A stretch of DNA of 64,000 bases from Verpa conica. Its lineage: Eukaryota > Ascomycota > Pezizomycetes > Pezizales > Morchellaceae. The stretch is from assembly GCA_033030425.1 (NCBI GenBank), contig JAUFSD010000021.1:372001-436000 (forward strand), given 5' to 3'. Under the pieces are notes generated by a model. That model was not told the DNA's origin. It was given only the letters and a program-made list of their open reading frames with translations, and searched no databases. The position numbers and the translations under genes are program-made. This document shows, in pieces, positions 12,182-23,336 of this stretch (within the stretch, counting starts at the first letter, position 1; each line of letters begins with the position of its first letter).

Positions 12182-13610
12182 ATGGCCTCTTTGTGCTTTA
12201 CCCTACGCCGTCTTCCGGAACTACAGACCCCGAAGTAGAGTATGATAAATCGAAACTCTAGTTGCAATACTCCCTGGTTACTAACCCTAAGTAGTATTGT
12301 TGCAGTCCATGGATTGAATGGGGACCGGTTAGGTACTTGGACTGATCAGGAGTCTGGCAAAATGTGGCTCGAAGACTTCCTTCCTACGGTTATCACCAAT
12401 AGTCGGATTATGACTTTTGGTTATAATTCAGCCTTCGCATTCAGCGGGTCGGTTTCTGGGATTGACGACTTTGCAAGGGAGCTTTTGGTCCGACTACGGA
12501 TCATGCGAATACTGGTTAGCATATTCCAATAAGCGTTGCTGTATAATACTAAAACACTAGGGAACTAGAAAAAGGATCGGCCGGTCATTTTTATATGTCA
12601 TAGTTTAGGGGGGATTGTGGTGAAAAAGGTTAGGCTTAGCCATTATCACCCTTTAGTTACTATATTTACTAACCCCTTATTCCCTAGGCTTTAATTCTAG
12701 CACACGAAGAAAACCAACTCTACGGAGAGATATTGTCCTCTTGCTCTGGGATAATATTTATGGGAACTCCTCACAAGGGCTCCGATGTTGCTTCCTGGGC
12801 AGGCACGATCTCTAGTATTGCAAATGCAGCTAGTCTCTCGCGACCACTCCGAACAGACTTACTCAGAAATCTTAAACATAACTCAGAAACCCTCAGAATT
12901 ATCTCGCGCCAATTCCTACAGAGAGCCACTCAATTCCCGATAATATCATTTTTTGAGCGGAGCTTCACCGCTCCTTTTTCAACTTTGGTATATATGCATT
13001 CCTGTTTGACGGATTTGAGTAATAATGCTAAGCTGCTTTACCCCTACAGATCGTTCAGCAGGACTCCGCCGTCATAGGTATCCCAAATGAGCAGATTATC
13101 CCAATAAATACAGACCATAGATCAATGTGCAGGTTCTCCCACGCAAAATGTCAGAACTACATGCTTGTGGAGCAAGCAGTAATAGATCTAGCTATAGAAC
13201 ATACCTCAATAACAAGACAGGATAGTGGTAGGGGCCCCTAGCCCTATATAGTTTCTCTTACCAACAGCTGTCTAATAATTCTTTTCCAACCAGGAGGACT
13301 TAATGATAGGCAGACACCCAGTTTAAACACTACTACAAATTCTTCACCAGACCATTCCACCTATAGTAGAGGTACACCAACGCCTACTAGGGGCTTCACC
13401 GAGGAAACTCTAGCACACGTTAGCCTCATAGGGACGTACCCGCAACACTCAGATATTTTGCAGGAAAAGCTGGATGAGCTGCCGGTACCATGCCTTCCCC
13501 GAGAACTACCGTATCAAACAAATACAGCGGGAACGGGTAGAGTCAGGGGTGAAAGGCGATGGAAATTGGTATCAAAGCCTATCAAACGCTGGATCAGGAA
13601 GGCCAAATAA
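12182..13610 (+). CDS. Stand-alone SesB-like alpha/beta hydrolase (NLR effector-type domain)
   Basis: Six exons: 12182-12234, 12295-12514, 12569-12628, 12688-12987, 13050-13227 and 13294-13610, giving 375 aa. This is the serine-hydrolase domain often found at the N-terminus of fungal NLR-type STAND proteins (SesB/DUF676-like). Seen directly: VAVHGLNGDRLGTWT, TFGYNSAFAF, the nucleophile elbow HSLGGIVVKK (Ser103), GIIFMGTPHKGSDVASWAG, and PINTDHRSMCRF carrying the likely catalytic His234. Intron 1 has a textbook TACTAAC branch site before TAG. After the hydrolase fold come about 100 residues rich in Ser/Thr/Pro and then a basic end (KPIKRWIRKAK). No NACHT, NB-ARC, ankyrin, TPR or WD sequence follows before the next gene. 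All splice junctions keep frame and no stops interrupt, so the gene looks intact. It may be an accessory immune or incompatibility factor, but that role is inferred. Confidence 0.8.
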
Positions 13611-13907
13611 AGGAAATATTGGGATCGAAGCAACATATATTTACTCGACATTATCTTATGACATATTTCTTTTGTATATACAGGGTATTTTTCCTATATT
13701 GGATTTAACAGGGCTACTTACTCCGTACTCAGCATAAGGCACAAACTTCACGAATTTCAGACACGGGCTATAATTTCATCTTTCTCTTTTGTATTATCGG
13801 TTGGGAGACTATTTCCTCAGAGCCCTACAGCCCTGCGTGTGCCAAGACACTACCACATTTACATCAACCCCACCACCTCATCTTATCCACCCACCAACAC
13901 TAAAGAA

Positions 13908-14555
13908 ATGGAGACCCAAAACGCCAACCCCACAATTCTGAGCGTCTCTGATCTTCCAAGTCGGCGGCAAGAACAAAAGAAGACCTCACCATCAGGCATA
14001 CTCTCTGGGATTGTTCCCGCGTACACGAGAGATCCATTCGCCACCAGCACGGGAGCTGAACACTCTAGTGAAGATGATGAAAGTGAAGATGATTCGGTAG
14101 TGGAAAAGATTGATGAGCAGGAGATATATGGTAAACAATAGTTTCTCCCACTACGATATTTATAACGTGTAGTTGCTAATTAATGCCCACTAGATCTAAT
14201 TGCCACTATCTCAGACCCTGAACACCCCCTCACACTTGGCGAGCTCGCAGTTGTGAATCTCCCGCATATTCAAGTTACTGATGATCCATCTTGTTTAACA
14301 TCTCGCGTACTTGTTGAGCTCACGCCAACAATCAACCACTGTTCACTTGCTACAGTGATTGGGTTAGGGGTGCGGGTGAGACTTGAGCAGGCTCTGCCGC
14401 CACGGTTTAGATTGGATGTGAGGATACGCGAGGGGACACATGCGACGGGGGACCAGGTTAATAAGCAGTTGAATGATAAGGAGAGAGTTGCTAGTGCTTT
14501 GGAAAATGAAACGTTGATGGGGGTTGTGGGGAAGATGTTGGAGAGTTGTAAGTAG
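13908..14555 (+). CDS. CIA2: Cytosolic Fe-S cluster targeting factor CIA2 (MIP18/FAM96 family)
   Basis: Two exons, 13908-14130 and 14194-14555, giving 194 aa. The CIA targeting complex (with Cia1 and Met18/MMS19) delivers Fe-S clusters to cytosolic and nuclear apoproteins such as DNA polymerases and helicases. The N-terminal part (NPTILSVSDLPSRR) and acidic linker (EDDESEDD) are disordered. The conserved domain starts at QEIYDLIATISDPEHPLTLGEL across the splice junction, followed by HCSLATVIGLGVRVRL, which carries the conserved reactive Cys, and ends VNKQLNDKERVASALEN. ATG 13908 is chosen because AAGAAATGG is a good context and the homologous N-terminus begins there; upstream in-frame sequence lacks an ATG. 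It starts about 300 bases after the SesB-like gene on the same strand. Confidence 0.93.
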
Positions 14556-14935
14556 GAGTATCTAGGATAGGGTTGATAGGTCAAAATTTTCTTGTAGTTG
14601 GAGTTCTAGGTTAAACTTTGGGAGGGCTAAACTTGTCCTATATGGAGTCAAATGTGTCAAAATGAATTTTTCCACCTGTAGGAAGAGTATGGACCAACAT
14701 GCTGGATTACTGTATAAAACTGGAATGCTATGATGGCACGTAATTAAAAAATCAAAAGCCTTTACTACTTTTGGGCGAGACCTATATAATTAACAACCAA
14801 AATACATGAAGCACTACTTGAAGCTTGTATTTCTGAAATAATTACCTTGATCTTTAGGCATTGTCTTTAAAGGAAAAGGTAAGGCCTAGATCGGGGTTAT
14901 TAGAGAGACAGTTATGCGTGGGATACTTGTGTTAG

Positions 14936-14943
14936 CCCACCAT
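14936..14943. repeat. Left target-site duplication of hAT MITE (CCCACCAT)
   Basis: CCCACCAT directly abuts the left terminal repeat, and the identical 8-mer abuts the right end at 15458-15465. Eight-base duplications are characteristic of hAT insertion. Confidence 0.85.
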
Positions 14944-15457
14944 TAGTGTGGTCCACGAGGCCGCTCGAGGCGAGGTAGGGGGGGTGGTCTCGAGGTGCCT
15001 CGGCTTTGTGGGCTTCTGGCTTTGGCTCGCCTTGGGAATTAGGAGTCTGGCCTTGAGGTACCTCGAGGAGCCTTGACACATAGAACTATTTTTAGTAATA
15101 AGTAAAAGCTATTAAATAATGGTCAGTAGTGGTCAATCCATATGAGGTCATAGGCATATATGAGGTTGGGCTTACCCCCTCCTCCAGGTGTATGTAGTAT
15201 CAAACTATCATTCTATTGCTTGCACCTGTACTTTCACAAATAGTATGACAAATCATAGTGGGAATAGCTAACTTATACTTCTGCTAGAGCCTGTGATATT
15301 TTTTAAATTTATTATTACTTACCTCAAGCCAACTCGAGGCGAGCCCAGAGAGAAGCCTCGAGGTACCTCGGCCTCGTGGCCCCTCTGACATTGCGCCTCC
15401 TCGAGGCCGATACCACAAGGCGAGGTCCCGAGATGCTCGGCCTCGTGGACCACACTA
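14944..15457. mobile_element. Non-autonomous hAT-superfamily element (MITE), 514 bp
   Basis: The element begins with TAGTGTGGTCCACGAGGCCG and ends with the exact inverse, a perfect 20-bp terminal inverted repeat. It is bounded by 8-bp target duplications CCCACCAT. TAGTG ends plus 8-bp duplications fit the hAT superfamily. Subterminal regions are rich in short CTCGAGG, GAGGC and GTACCTCG words in both orientations, as expected for transposase binding sites. The middle is AT-rich and has no transposase ORF, so mobility would need a transposase in trans. The intact ends and duplication suggest a fairly recent insertion. CG dinucleotides are abundant in the arms, so no strong C-to-T decay is obvious there. 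Confidence 0.88.
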
Positions 15458-15465
15458 CCCACCAT
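15458..15465. repeat. Right target-site duplication of hAT MITE (CCCACCAT)
   Basis: Identical to 14936-14943 and directly adjacent to the right terminal repeat. Confidence 0.85.
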
Positions 15466-17403
15466 AGTATTCCAGAAAGGCAGTCCATTTTTATATTGTA
15501 TTCCAGCATGTTGATCTATATTTTTATCACCGGTGGGGGATCGAGTTTTGACACATATGCTCTTCCATATTACATGCACTCTAACTTATTTGAGGTATAC
15601 CTATATTACTTGAGCCATACTTGATCATCCTACAAATATAGGAGACATTATCCCTCGAACCGGTAGCCCTTTCATAGGGCACCTATCCGTTCACTCTTGG
15701 GCTGACTCATTATGAAGACGTCTCCCAATAGGCATGTCTCCTCTGGCGGGTTAGGACAGATATATGATATGAAAGAAGTACAGAGTATCACATATTTCAT
15801 TGTGCATAGACATTTCCAAAAGTGTTTCCACATTTCCTACCATATAAAGCTTTTCTGTAGGTCGCCCATGATCTCCTTATAGGCTACGGTAATATGTTTC
15901 CTCTATACAGACAGCATTTGGGTATCTTATGACCACCCCTAGAAGGGAAATACACCAAGGATGTAGAGAGTAGTTAGTATAGAGCTAGCGAGACGACGCT
16001 AGTGTAGAAGTAGACGTGTCCTTATCACTAGATAAGAGAGGGATTGGAGAACAGATCCAACCCTCTCCTCATCAATAAGAATAGAGATTGATTATACCTA
16101 CTACAAAGGATTCCTAGGCCAAATACAAGCAGGAGAACCTCCACTTTAGGCAGCGAATCCTTAAAGGTATGTATGTACCCTTGATGATACGGAGGCCTCG
16201 CCCAAATGACTCTAGAGTATCTAGTCCTAAGGATAAGGTATTTGTAGTTATAGAACCTCACTCGCATAGCTCCATATTAAATCTTAATTAACCCAGATAA
16301 AAACTCTTGCTAGCCTTCTAGTGGGAGGCCCCACCATAGTTCTATGCTTATGGTACTGCACCTCTCATGTCCATCCCACTCATATCAGCGCGGATCGACC
16401 CAGAATCCTTACTGTCGGTACACACCACCCTCCACCTTTGGGCGCCATGCTGCCAAGCTCTTGAGATGTGAAACATTTGTTTGGTTCTCGGTATCCCCGT
16501 TTCCAAGACTTAGTGGGTCCCGTCACCAATGCAGTGCGGTACATATTAGGAATGCGGGGGGTGAAACAAAGCCAACTAACGCCCCAACTCGCTTCTGATA
16601 TCAAGCTAATCGTTACACGTGATCATATGGTAGTTAGCCGGGTAAAATCTTTACAGAATTATGCGCAGTCCACGACACCTCCAAGCAACTAAGGATGGCA
16701 GACCAGGCGCAAAGCACATCTTAGGTAACAATTCCAGGAGTTACTTAACGGGGTTATATGATCCCATACCAGACCCCGTGCCACCCCATCTTCCATTTAC
16801 TTTTTGTTTTTGATATATCGCAATCTCCTTAAACAATCCAGCCATGGGATTTCGTATGCACCGTCTCCATAGCGGGAGCTACGGTGATATTCTTCCCGTA
16901 AACTCGTTGCGGTGTAACACTATTAGCATTATCCCACTATATGTAAATTTTTAATAAGAGAGTTGTTAACTATACGAGGTTAGAAGTAGATATTTGAACA
17001 AGCACAAACTGACCTGCGCTACCTAACTTGTATGACTACTACGCAATTAGCGTACCATTCGGAACACATTCATTTTGAGATTGTAGAGCATCGCCTCTAT
17101 GAATATTTCAAATCGCCACTCCCTCAAGTGCGCCATGAACCCTAGGTACGACCTCGAGACAGTCCTGTGGCGTCCCGGGCCCCCGGGCTCTCGATGCGAT
17201 AGGCGACGAAACACATGGCCCAAGTCGCTTCTCGGAGTTCGCCTAAATTCCAGTAGGAATTTTGTAAAATACCAAGCACTCTATAAGCTGAAGGAGGGGT
17301 AGTTGCATGGTAGACCTTTTTTACAGCTTGACCAGGGATAAAGTGCAGTCCCACCACCGGGAGGCGCGCAGCTGCATACTAGGATGGTGACTATTTAGAT
17401 AAC

Positions 17404-17480
17404 ATTTCTCTGGAATTTCTGCTTTTTTCCTCTTCCCTTTCTTTCTTTTTTCCTCTCCCCTTCTTCTTTTATTCTCAGAT
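17404..17480 (+). promoter_or_regulatory. Pyrimidine-rich tract upstream of the SLC35F-type gene
   Basis: A run of mostly C and T ends about 150 bases before ATG 17629. Such tracts commonly lie just upstream of transcription starts in filamentous ascomycetes. Function is inferred from position and composition only. Confidence 0.4.
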
Positions 17481-17628
17481 AGGTGGGCAGTTGATAAACA
17501 AGAGACACTCGTCCAACGGTCGTCTACGGCCTGACAATTGAACTCCTCTTGAAAACCCTGCCCCTAGCCTACACGTCTGGCTAAGATAAATAAGCTTAGC
17601 ACCGCCAGACACCCATCACTAAGACGAC

Positions 17629-18959
17629 ATGGACTCAAAAGACTCCACAAAAATGACAGTACAGCCAAATGAGCTGCCAACACCGACAGCAAACCACGTC
17701 GGGGACGAAGCCCCAGTTGAGCCAAAGGGGAAGTTTGCATATCTCAAGACGCCGCGATTTTACGCGGTCCTGCTGATAGGGTATGGCCTCCTCATGATAA
17801 GAATATACAGCAGGGAATTAGAACTGACAGATCTTAGGCAAATACTGGCACTTTGTATTACCTCCTCAAACACCTTCTCTGGCCTCCTCGGGAATGAGAA
17901 GACTTCGATACCTGCGTTCCAAACATTTTTTAATTACGTCTTGCTCAACCTTGTGTACACCTCTTACACGATTTACAAGTACGGATTCAAAGGATGGTGT
18001 AAAATGATTTATAAAGACGGATGGCGATGTAATTTTCCATTTTCCCTAGATCTAAGCGCAAACACTAACCGCTATAGACATAATAATGTCCTTCCTTGAT
18101 GTAGAAGGCAACTACTTTGTTGTCCTCGCCTATCGCTACACCACAATCCTCAGCGCACAACTAATAAACTTCTGGGCTATTGTGGTCGTTGTGATCATCT
18201 CTTACTGCTTCCTACGCGTACGGTACTCATGGACCCAAATCCTTGGAATCTTGATATGTTGCGGAGGTCTCGGGGTGCTACTCGCAAGTGATAACATGAA
18301 TGGTTCACCAGTCGGTGGAGTTCTACCCACCGAAGTTAAGGGCGACCTTTTCATGTTACTTGGTGCGACATTTTATGGGTTCAGTAATGTGTTTGAGGAA
18401 TTTTTGGTATCGAAACGGCCAATGTATGAGGTCGTAGGACAGATCGGGTTTTGGGGGATGTTGATTAATGGAACACAGGCTGGGATCTTTGATAGAGATA
18501 GCTTTAGAACTGCGCACTGGAACAAAAAGGTTGGCGGGTACATGGTCGGGTACACTTTGGCGTTGTTTATTTTTTGTAAGCCTCTCCTCTCTTGGCCCTA
18601 TAGCTTTTTTTATGTGACTAACAACCGGAACAGACTCGGTAGTCCCTATCCTCCTCCGTATGGCTTCCGCGGCATTCTTTAACATCTCTCTTCTCACTGC
18701 CAACTTCTGGGGTGTCGTTATTGGCGTGCGTGTATTCGGATACACCATTGCGAAGCTATACCCTGTCGCCTTTGTGATGATTATTATTGGACTGATCATC
18801 TACTTTGCGTTCCATGGCCTATTGGGAGAAGCCGAGAAGCCGTGGCTGGGTGATAACCAGGAGGAAGGAGTTGCAGGAGTGGGGACTGCTAAGAAGGCTA
18901 TTAAAGGAAGAGATGAAGAGACAGGGACTGAAACGGAGATCTTAGCTGAGAGGGCATGA
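17629..18959 (+). CDS. SLC35F1/F2/F6-type solute carrier (DMT superfamily)
   Basis: Four exons: 17629-17780, 17838-18028, 18078-18575 and 18634-18959, giving 388 aa. This is a multi-pass membrane transporter of the drug/metabolite superfamily. The order of family words is clear: GQILALCITSSNTF, AFQTFFNYVLLNLVYTSYTIYKYG, DGWRYIIMSFLDVEGNYFVVLAYRYTTILSAQ (given here in pieces by junction), FWAIVVVVIISYCFLRVRY, DLFMLLGATFYGFSNVFEEFLV, and LRMASAAFFNISLLTANFWG. About ten membrane helices are expected. Both termini are hydrophilic and face the cytosol by family precedent. Every junction restores a conserved word, for example the Trp-Arg-Tyr at intron 2. Substrates of fungal SLC35F proteins are poorly known, so none is assigned. 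The gene appears intact. Confidence 0.87.
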
Positions 18960-21121
18960 TATTTCAAGACTTGTTTTAGTTGATCCATAGGGTCCTAACT
19001 TATGAAATAATGAGTAGGTGGTAAAGCACATACACCATGCATACAAAAGAAAGACTAGCCGTACTCTGGATTACATATATATATTATGTTGAATATTACT
19101 ATATTTACCTAAGCTGGTAGAATGTGCCTCATATAAGATACCTATGATTCTTTGGGATACCATCTCTAAGAATAGATTAATTTCTAGTACATGTGGTAAA
19201 ACTTCTCCTATGCATCAGCTACGATCTTTTTGAGATGATCTAAGCTATATATATATTGTCTGATATGATGAATTTCTCTTCTTTTTTTTTGGCGGAATTA
19301 CCCTAACTACCGCTCAAAAGAGATTCAAACACCGAAAAATAGGGGTAAAAAGAAAAGGAAGAAATCTCCCTCAGGAGCTCAGGAAGACGGTTTTTTCAGC
19401 AGGAGAAAGGGGGGAGGATTCTAGGTAGAGGGCTCGAGTGATCAACAATGATAGCTTTTACACAATTCCCAACCTCCTACAAGCCGACGTATAAAACAAG
19501 GAACAGATACTTGAACAGAAGCCCCCTATATCACCGGAAGTCAGGTCTAAACCACTCTCTGAGATAGAAAACAAACGAAGTATATATTCCCTCAGTCAAA
19601 TAAGCTCTCAACTTTTGAAAATCATCATTAACCACCACACTCCCTCACAGCCCTCGGGAGAAGGGCCGTAAAAGAGCACATAGGGTTGATGTAGAAGTCA
19701 TATTGCATTTTGAATCATCACTGGGTTTTCAATACATAGCGATTTTCTTCAGTAGTTCCAGACATAAACCCTTCCCTAACACTCAATACAGGTGGTTAGG
19801 GGAGGTTGAAGTGTGGCGTGGAGCTAAAGTTAAAACTCTACCAGTAATGTGTAAGGAGGAACAAAAAAGGGGATAAGGATTAGGAATAAAAGGGCCTATT
19901 ATACCCACTGCCAAGAGATCTAGAGTAGGAGAGCCGCAAAGCTTAAATGAACCATTCCCGCATGCGGGTAGCGGACACCTCATGCACGACGTCAGGAGGA
20001 TGTTTCATCGGGTGACGTCACCAAGATATGTTACTCTGTGTCCAAGACTATTTGTCCTATGCCTAAGTCGATGTAGTCTATCGATAGCCTCTTGAGGATA
20101 CCAAAGAGAGATATTTTTTCAACTGAACACCCCGAATCGAGAGAATCAAAGCAGACACGGCTACCAGTACACCACTAAGAAAGCAGGACCGTTGAATGAT
20201 ATGACAGTGGCGTTCTCGGTCTGCGCCGGTGATTTCTGATGGAAATCCCGCATGCAAGATGCCGAGGAAGGAAAAACACTGCCAGTTACTGATTTAGGCC
20301 TGCGGAGATGAAGAGGTATAGGTCCCGGGGAAGCCGGACGTCTCCCCTTTATAATCGGCTCTTGTTTCCAGAGGCCTATTCCTCTATCTGCTTTATCAAA
20401 GAAGTATATGACCCTTCCTCATTATCAGCAAAGCTCCTTAGCTAACTATAATTAGAGTAGCATGCTCTGTTCTTTCATCTTTAATAAAAATACCAAGGCA
20501 CGAAAAAAGGGGTTCCTTCTTTCAGGTCCCCCCCTCCTTCCTCTTAGTAATAAGGGATGGGACAATACATGGATACATGAACATCAAAGGTCTCTGGGTG
20601 TAAAGTGTGGCAATCCAAAAACAGTTGGTATTAATATCACCTCTAGTCTATCAATGGCAAATACAGGTACCAGTACAGATTAAATGATATCCCCATTCCA
20701 CTGAGAAACCAGATTTTTATCCCAAGAATATTAATTAGAACGTGGTCGTTGCTGACTGGTCGAACTTCTAAGCAAGAAATCCTGTTTCTATGGATGGCAG
20801 AGCCTCCTGCACAGAGAATAGTCACAGTAGTTTGAGGTAACACTCAGATCTAATCAACTAAAGAGTTGACGATAAAACAGATACGAGTGACTTTTCATGA
20901 CAATCATACAGCCGTTTGTCTCATAACTTCATAATCATTGGCTAAGTGCAAATATTCTAAATACCCCTCACTCAGTACCTCACTCATTCCCAAACCTAGC
21001 CGGCTAAGTCAGAAAACGAAAAACTTCAAGAAGCTAGGTCTAAGGACGAAACGATTGAAAGCACAGAACTCCAAAACACGCCCTGAAACACTCCACCCCC
21101 GACTGCCCACAAGAATTTTCA
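18960..21121. other. Intergenic spacer, no gene seen
   Basis: Holds the 3' ends of the convergent SLC35F-type (+) and F-box (-) genes. Only short unsupported ORFs are present and no repeat structure stood out. Confidence 0.45.
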
Positions 21122-22614
21122 CTACTGCCTGAATCGACTCCTCCTATCCCTCTGCCTCCCATGCTTCTCATCCACCCTCATTCTTGCATATAGCTCCACG
21201 GTGCCTGCCCCACTGTTCTGCCCCTCAGTAATAGTCTTTACCTCGTAATCCTTCAGTGTCACTACAGCATCCATAAGCATTTTCCCATCGATTTGATCCG
21301 CTGCATATAATCCCTCTCCTCCGCAGCGTACTGTCACCATCTCGAGACCACTAAGCGAGGGGAAAATTCCTGCTTTGGTGGAAAGATAGTCACTAACTAA
21401 ATCAGATGCCTTTTCTTCGACGAATGTGGCCCAGAGGACGAGCGTTTTAAGGTTTGGTAATACGACAGGTAGGCAGTTTGGCGGCGGGGTTCCGGAATCA
21501 GAAGGTGCTAACCCAGATGACAATGACGACGCTGAAGACCCTGACGATAGAGATCTATTTTGTCTACTCCTCCTTATCCCCACATCACTCTTTGCTCCTC
21601 TTTGCCCGTGGAAAATTAACCCCATCGAAACCCTCCCCCTATAAAAATCCAGATACGATAGTCCAGGACTCGCTTTTAACAGTGCGCGTAACTCTCCACA
21701 GGCACCTTCGTCAACCCCTACAAGTCCGTCTGCATCGACTGCAAAATAGCTCTCTGGTACACTAATCGTCAAATGCGATAGCTTTGTAGTATATATCCCT
21801 GCCTCAATGTCTCCTCGGTAGGAGCAACCGAGGTCCCGCCACCAGTCTGTCCTCGTCAACTTCCGTAGCTGCGGGCAGTGCTGGAATAGACATCGCATCA
21901 GGGAGCGCGACGGCGCTAGCTGCGAGGTATGGGACTCCCCAGAAAGATCGTAGCATTCGACAGACTCAAGAGAAGGGAGGTACGGGATTAGGGAGAGGAG
22001 GGCTGAACGTGCCGTGAGAACCGGTGGCTCGTCCTTAAGAAGGGGGTGGCCCCAATTGAATTCTTGAATTTCGTCCTGCAAAGGATCCCGCTTGAGAGGA
22101 GCGATATCGATTATAAGGCGGCGGACGAGGGAGGTAAGGTGTGGCGAGCTGCAGGGAGCCTGGGTATTAGCAAATTGATTCAGGTAACTAAACTGAACGA
22201 TCAAAAATTGACAAAAGTCAACGACCTGGTGGATATTTGGGTTACAATGGAGCTGGTAACCCAAAAAATACCATCAAAATCGCAGGAAATTAGAAAGAGC
22301 TCACCCCCTCTTCTACCTCCTCCAAAAACCCGAATTTATGGCTCTCGCCACCCGTGATTGTATCGAGAAAAGAAATAACGAAGCAGCAACAAACTCAAAA
22401 CTTACCTCTTCAAAACTCTCAACTGACTCTCCCGGTACGCATAAGGGTCAAACCTGATCTCATAATATAGCTTCGCTACAGCCACCCTCCAAAAAATCAT
22501 GCTGACTGCAGCGACACGCGCCAGGTCCGCTTTTTCTAGATATCCGAAAATCTGCTCTATTATCTCCTCAGGGAGCTTATATGTGTTGGCGTTCGTTCTC
22601 ATCGTGTTGATCAT
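21122..22614 (-). CDS. F-box domain protein
   Basis: Exon 1 is 22614-22406 and exon 2 most likely 22187-21122, giving 424 aa. The N-terminus (YKLPEEIIEQIFGYLEKADLARVAAVSMIFWRVAVAKLYYEI, cited by position about 12-53) is a typical F-box, which recruits substrates to an SCF ubiquitin ligase through Skp1. The rest has spaced Leu-rich segments such as SLVRRLIIDI and LRKLTRTDWW that may form irregular leucine-rich repeats for target binding. A Ser-rich loop (SLSSGSSASSLSSG) interrupts them. The intron donor GTAAG at 22405 is clear, but two in-frame acceptors exist: AG at 22188-22189, and CAG next to 22148, which would remove 13 codons. No target can be predicted. The divergent flank to the right is gene-free. 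Confidence 0.8.
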
Positions 22615-23224
22615 GGTTAACTTTGTCTGTAAAACTCTGTCCTGTTTGTCGCAAAGGTGGAAGAGGTAGGAAGGGTGAGGAGGAAAGGAGAATGCATTGT
22701 CGACTTTCCCCCCCTTCCCGTTGCCCTCCTATTGTCTCGTTTATTTTATCAGATTTCCTACCGCGGGCGGAAGTTGAGGCCGGTCTGCACAGTAGTGATA
22801 AGGATGGTCATGATCGTCGTGACGCTGTGCCACCCTGCATTGCGTAGAATGAAGTGGAGAGGAGACCGAACAAAAGTGTAGGCATCATCATACATAACCC
22901 CTCCAAACATCCATGCAAAGACAGTTTTGTTACCGATCACGGCAAAGTGTCACTTCTTGAGATCTGACAGGAACCCCGTGTGTAGAAGTTGTATAAGGGT
23001 AGCACCAACCCAATAGGTTAGAGAAAAATAATTATAAAATACAGGGTCCAGGGGAAGTTTGTAATTGAACGACAAATGATACATCTTGGTTTGTGTATCG
23101 TATAGGAATACTTAAAACGGATATTGCGATGCTACGAAAGCAACTGTAGGCCAAGAACGATCATCTCTCCCCCATGTGAAAAAGCCGATTTCCGTTACGT
23201 TGCGGTGCATTACCGAACTTCATT

Positions 23225-23336
23225 TACTCAGGCGTTAGAATCTATATTTGTCATGTGACCAGTTATTGACCGATTAGCCACCCAAATCCGGTCACATGAC
23301 CAATATTAATTCTAGCAGCATGAATACGTATATGGC
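23225..23336. mobile_element. Foldback MITE, family A, copy 1
   Basis: Left arm starts TACTCAGGCGTTAGAATC and the right arm, read on the other strand, starts TATTCATGCTGCTAGAAT. Both continue into an ATATT(T/G)GTCATGTGACC core. The arms pair over about 36 bases with a few mismatches and one indel. There is no ORF. The ends match copies at 42.1 and 43.0 kb in layout: TACTCA, a variable segment, then a CACGTG/CATGTGA core. TA at each outer edge suggests a Tc1/mariner-type TA target, but this is inferred. Confidence 0.7.

Larger units (their letters stand above)
14556..17628. other. Intergenic spacer containing a hAT-type MITE
   Basis: Apart from the element at 14944-15457, no gene was recognised. 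Short ORFs around 16.3-16.7 kb overlap on both strands and resemble nothing known. A pyrimidine-rich tract at 17404-17480 lies about 150 bases upstream of the SLC35F-type gene and probably belongs to its promoter. Confidence 0.45.

Noticed and set aside
12242..12294. Start of the SesB-like protein at ATG 12242
   Set aside because: This segment lies inside an intron with TACTAAC branch and TAG acceptor; the model from ATG 12182 restores a normal N-terminus.
13839..13907. Earlier start for CIA2 at 13839
   Set aside because: That position is GTG, not ATG. ATG 13908 has a good context and fits the family N-terminus.
16344..16692. Possible decayed gene at 16.3-16.7 kb
   Set aside because: Short overlapping ORFs on both strands show no conserved motif or splice structure.
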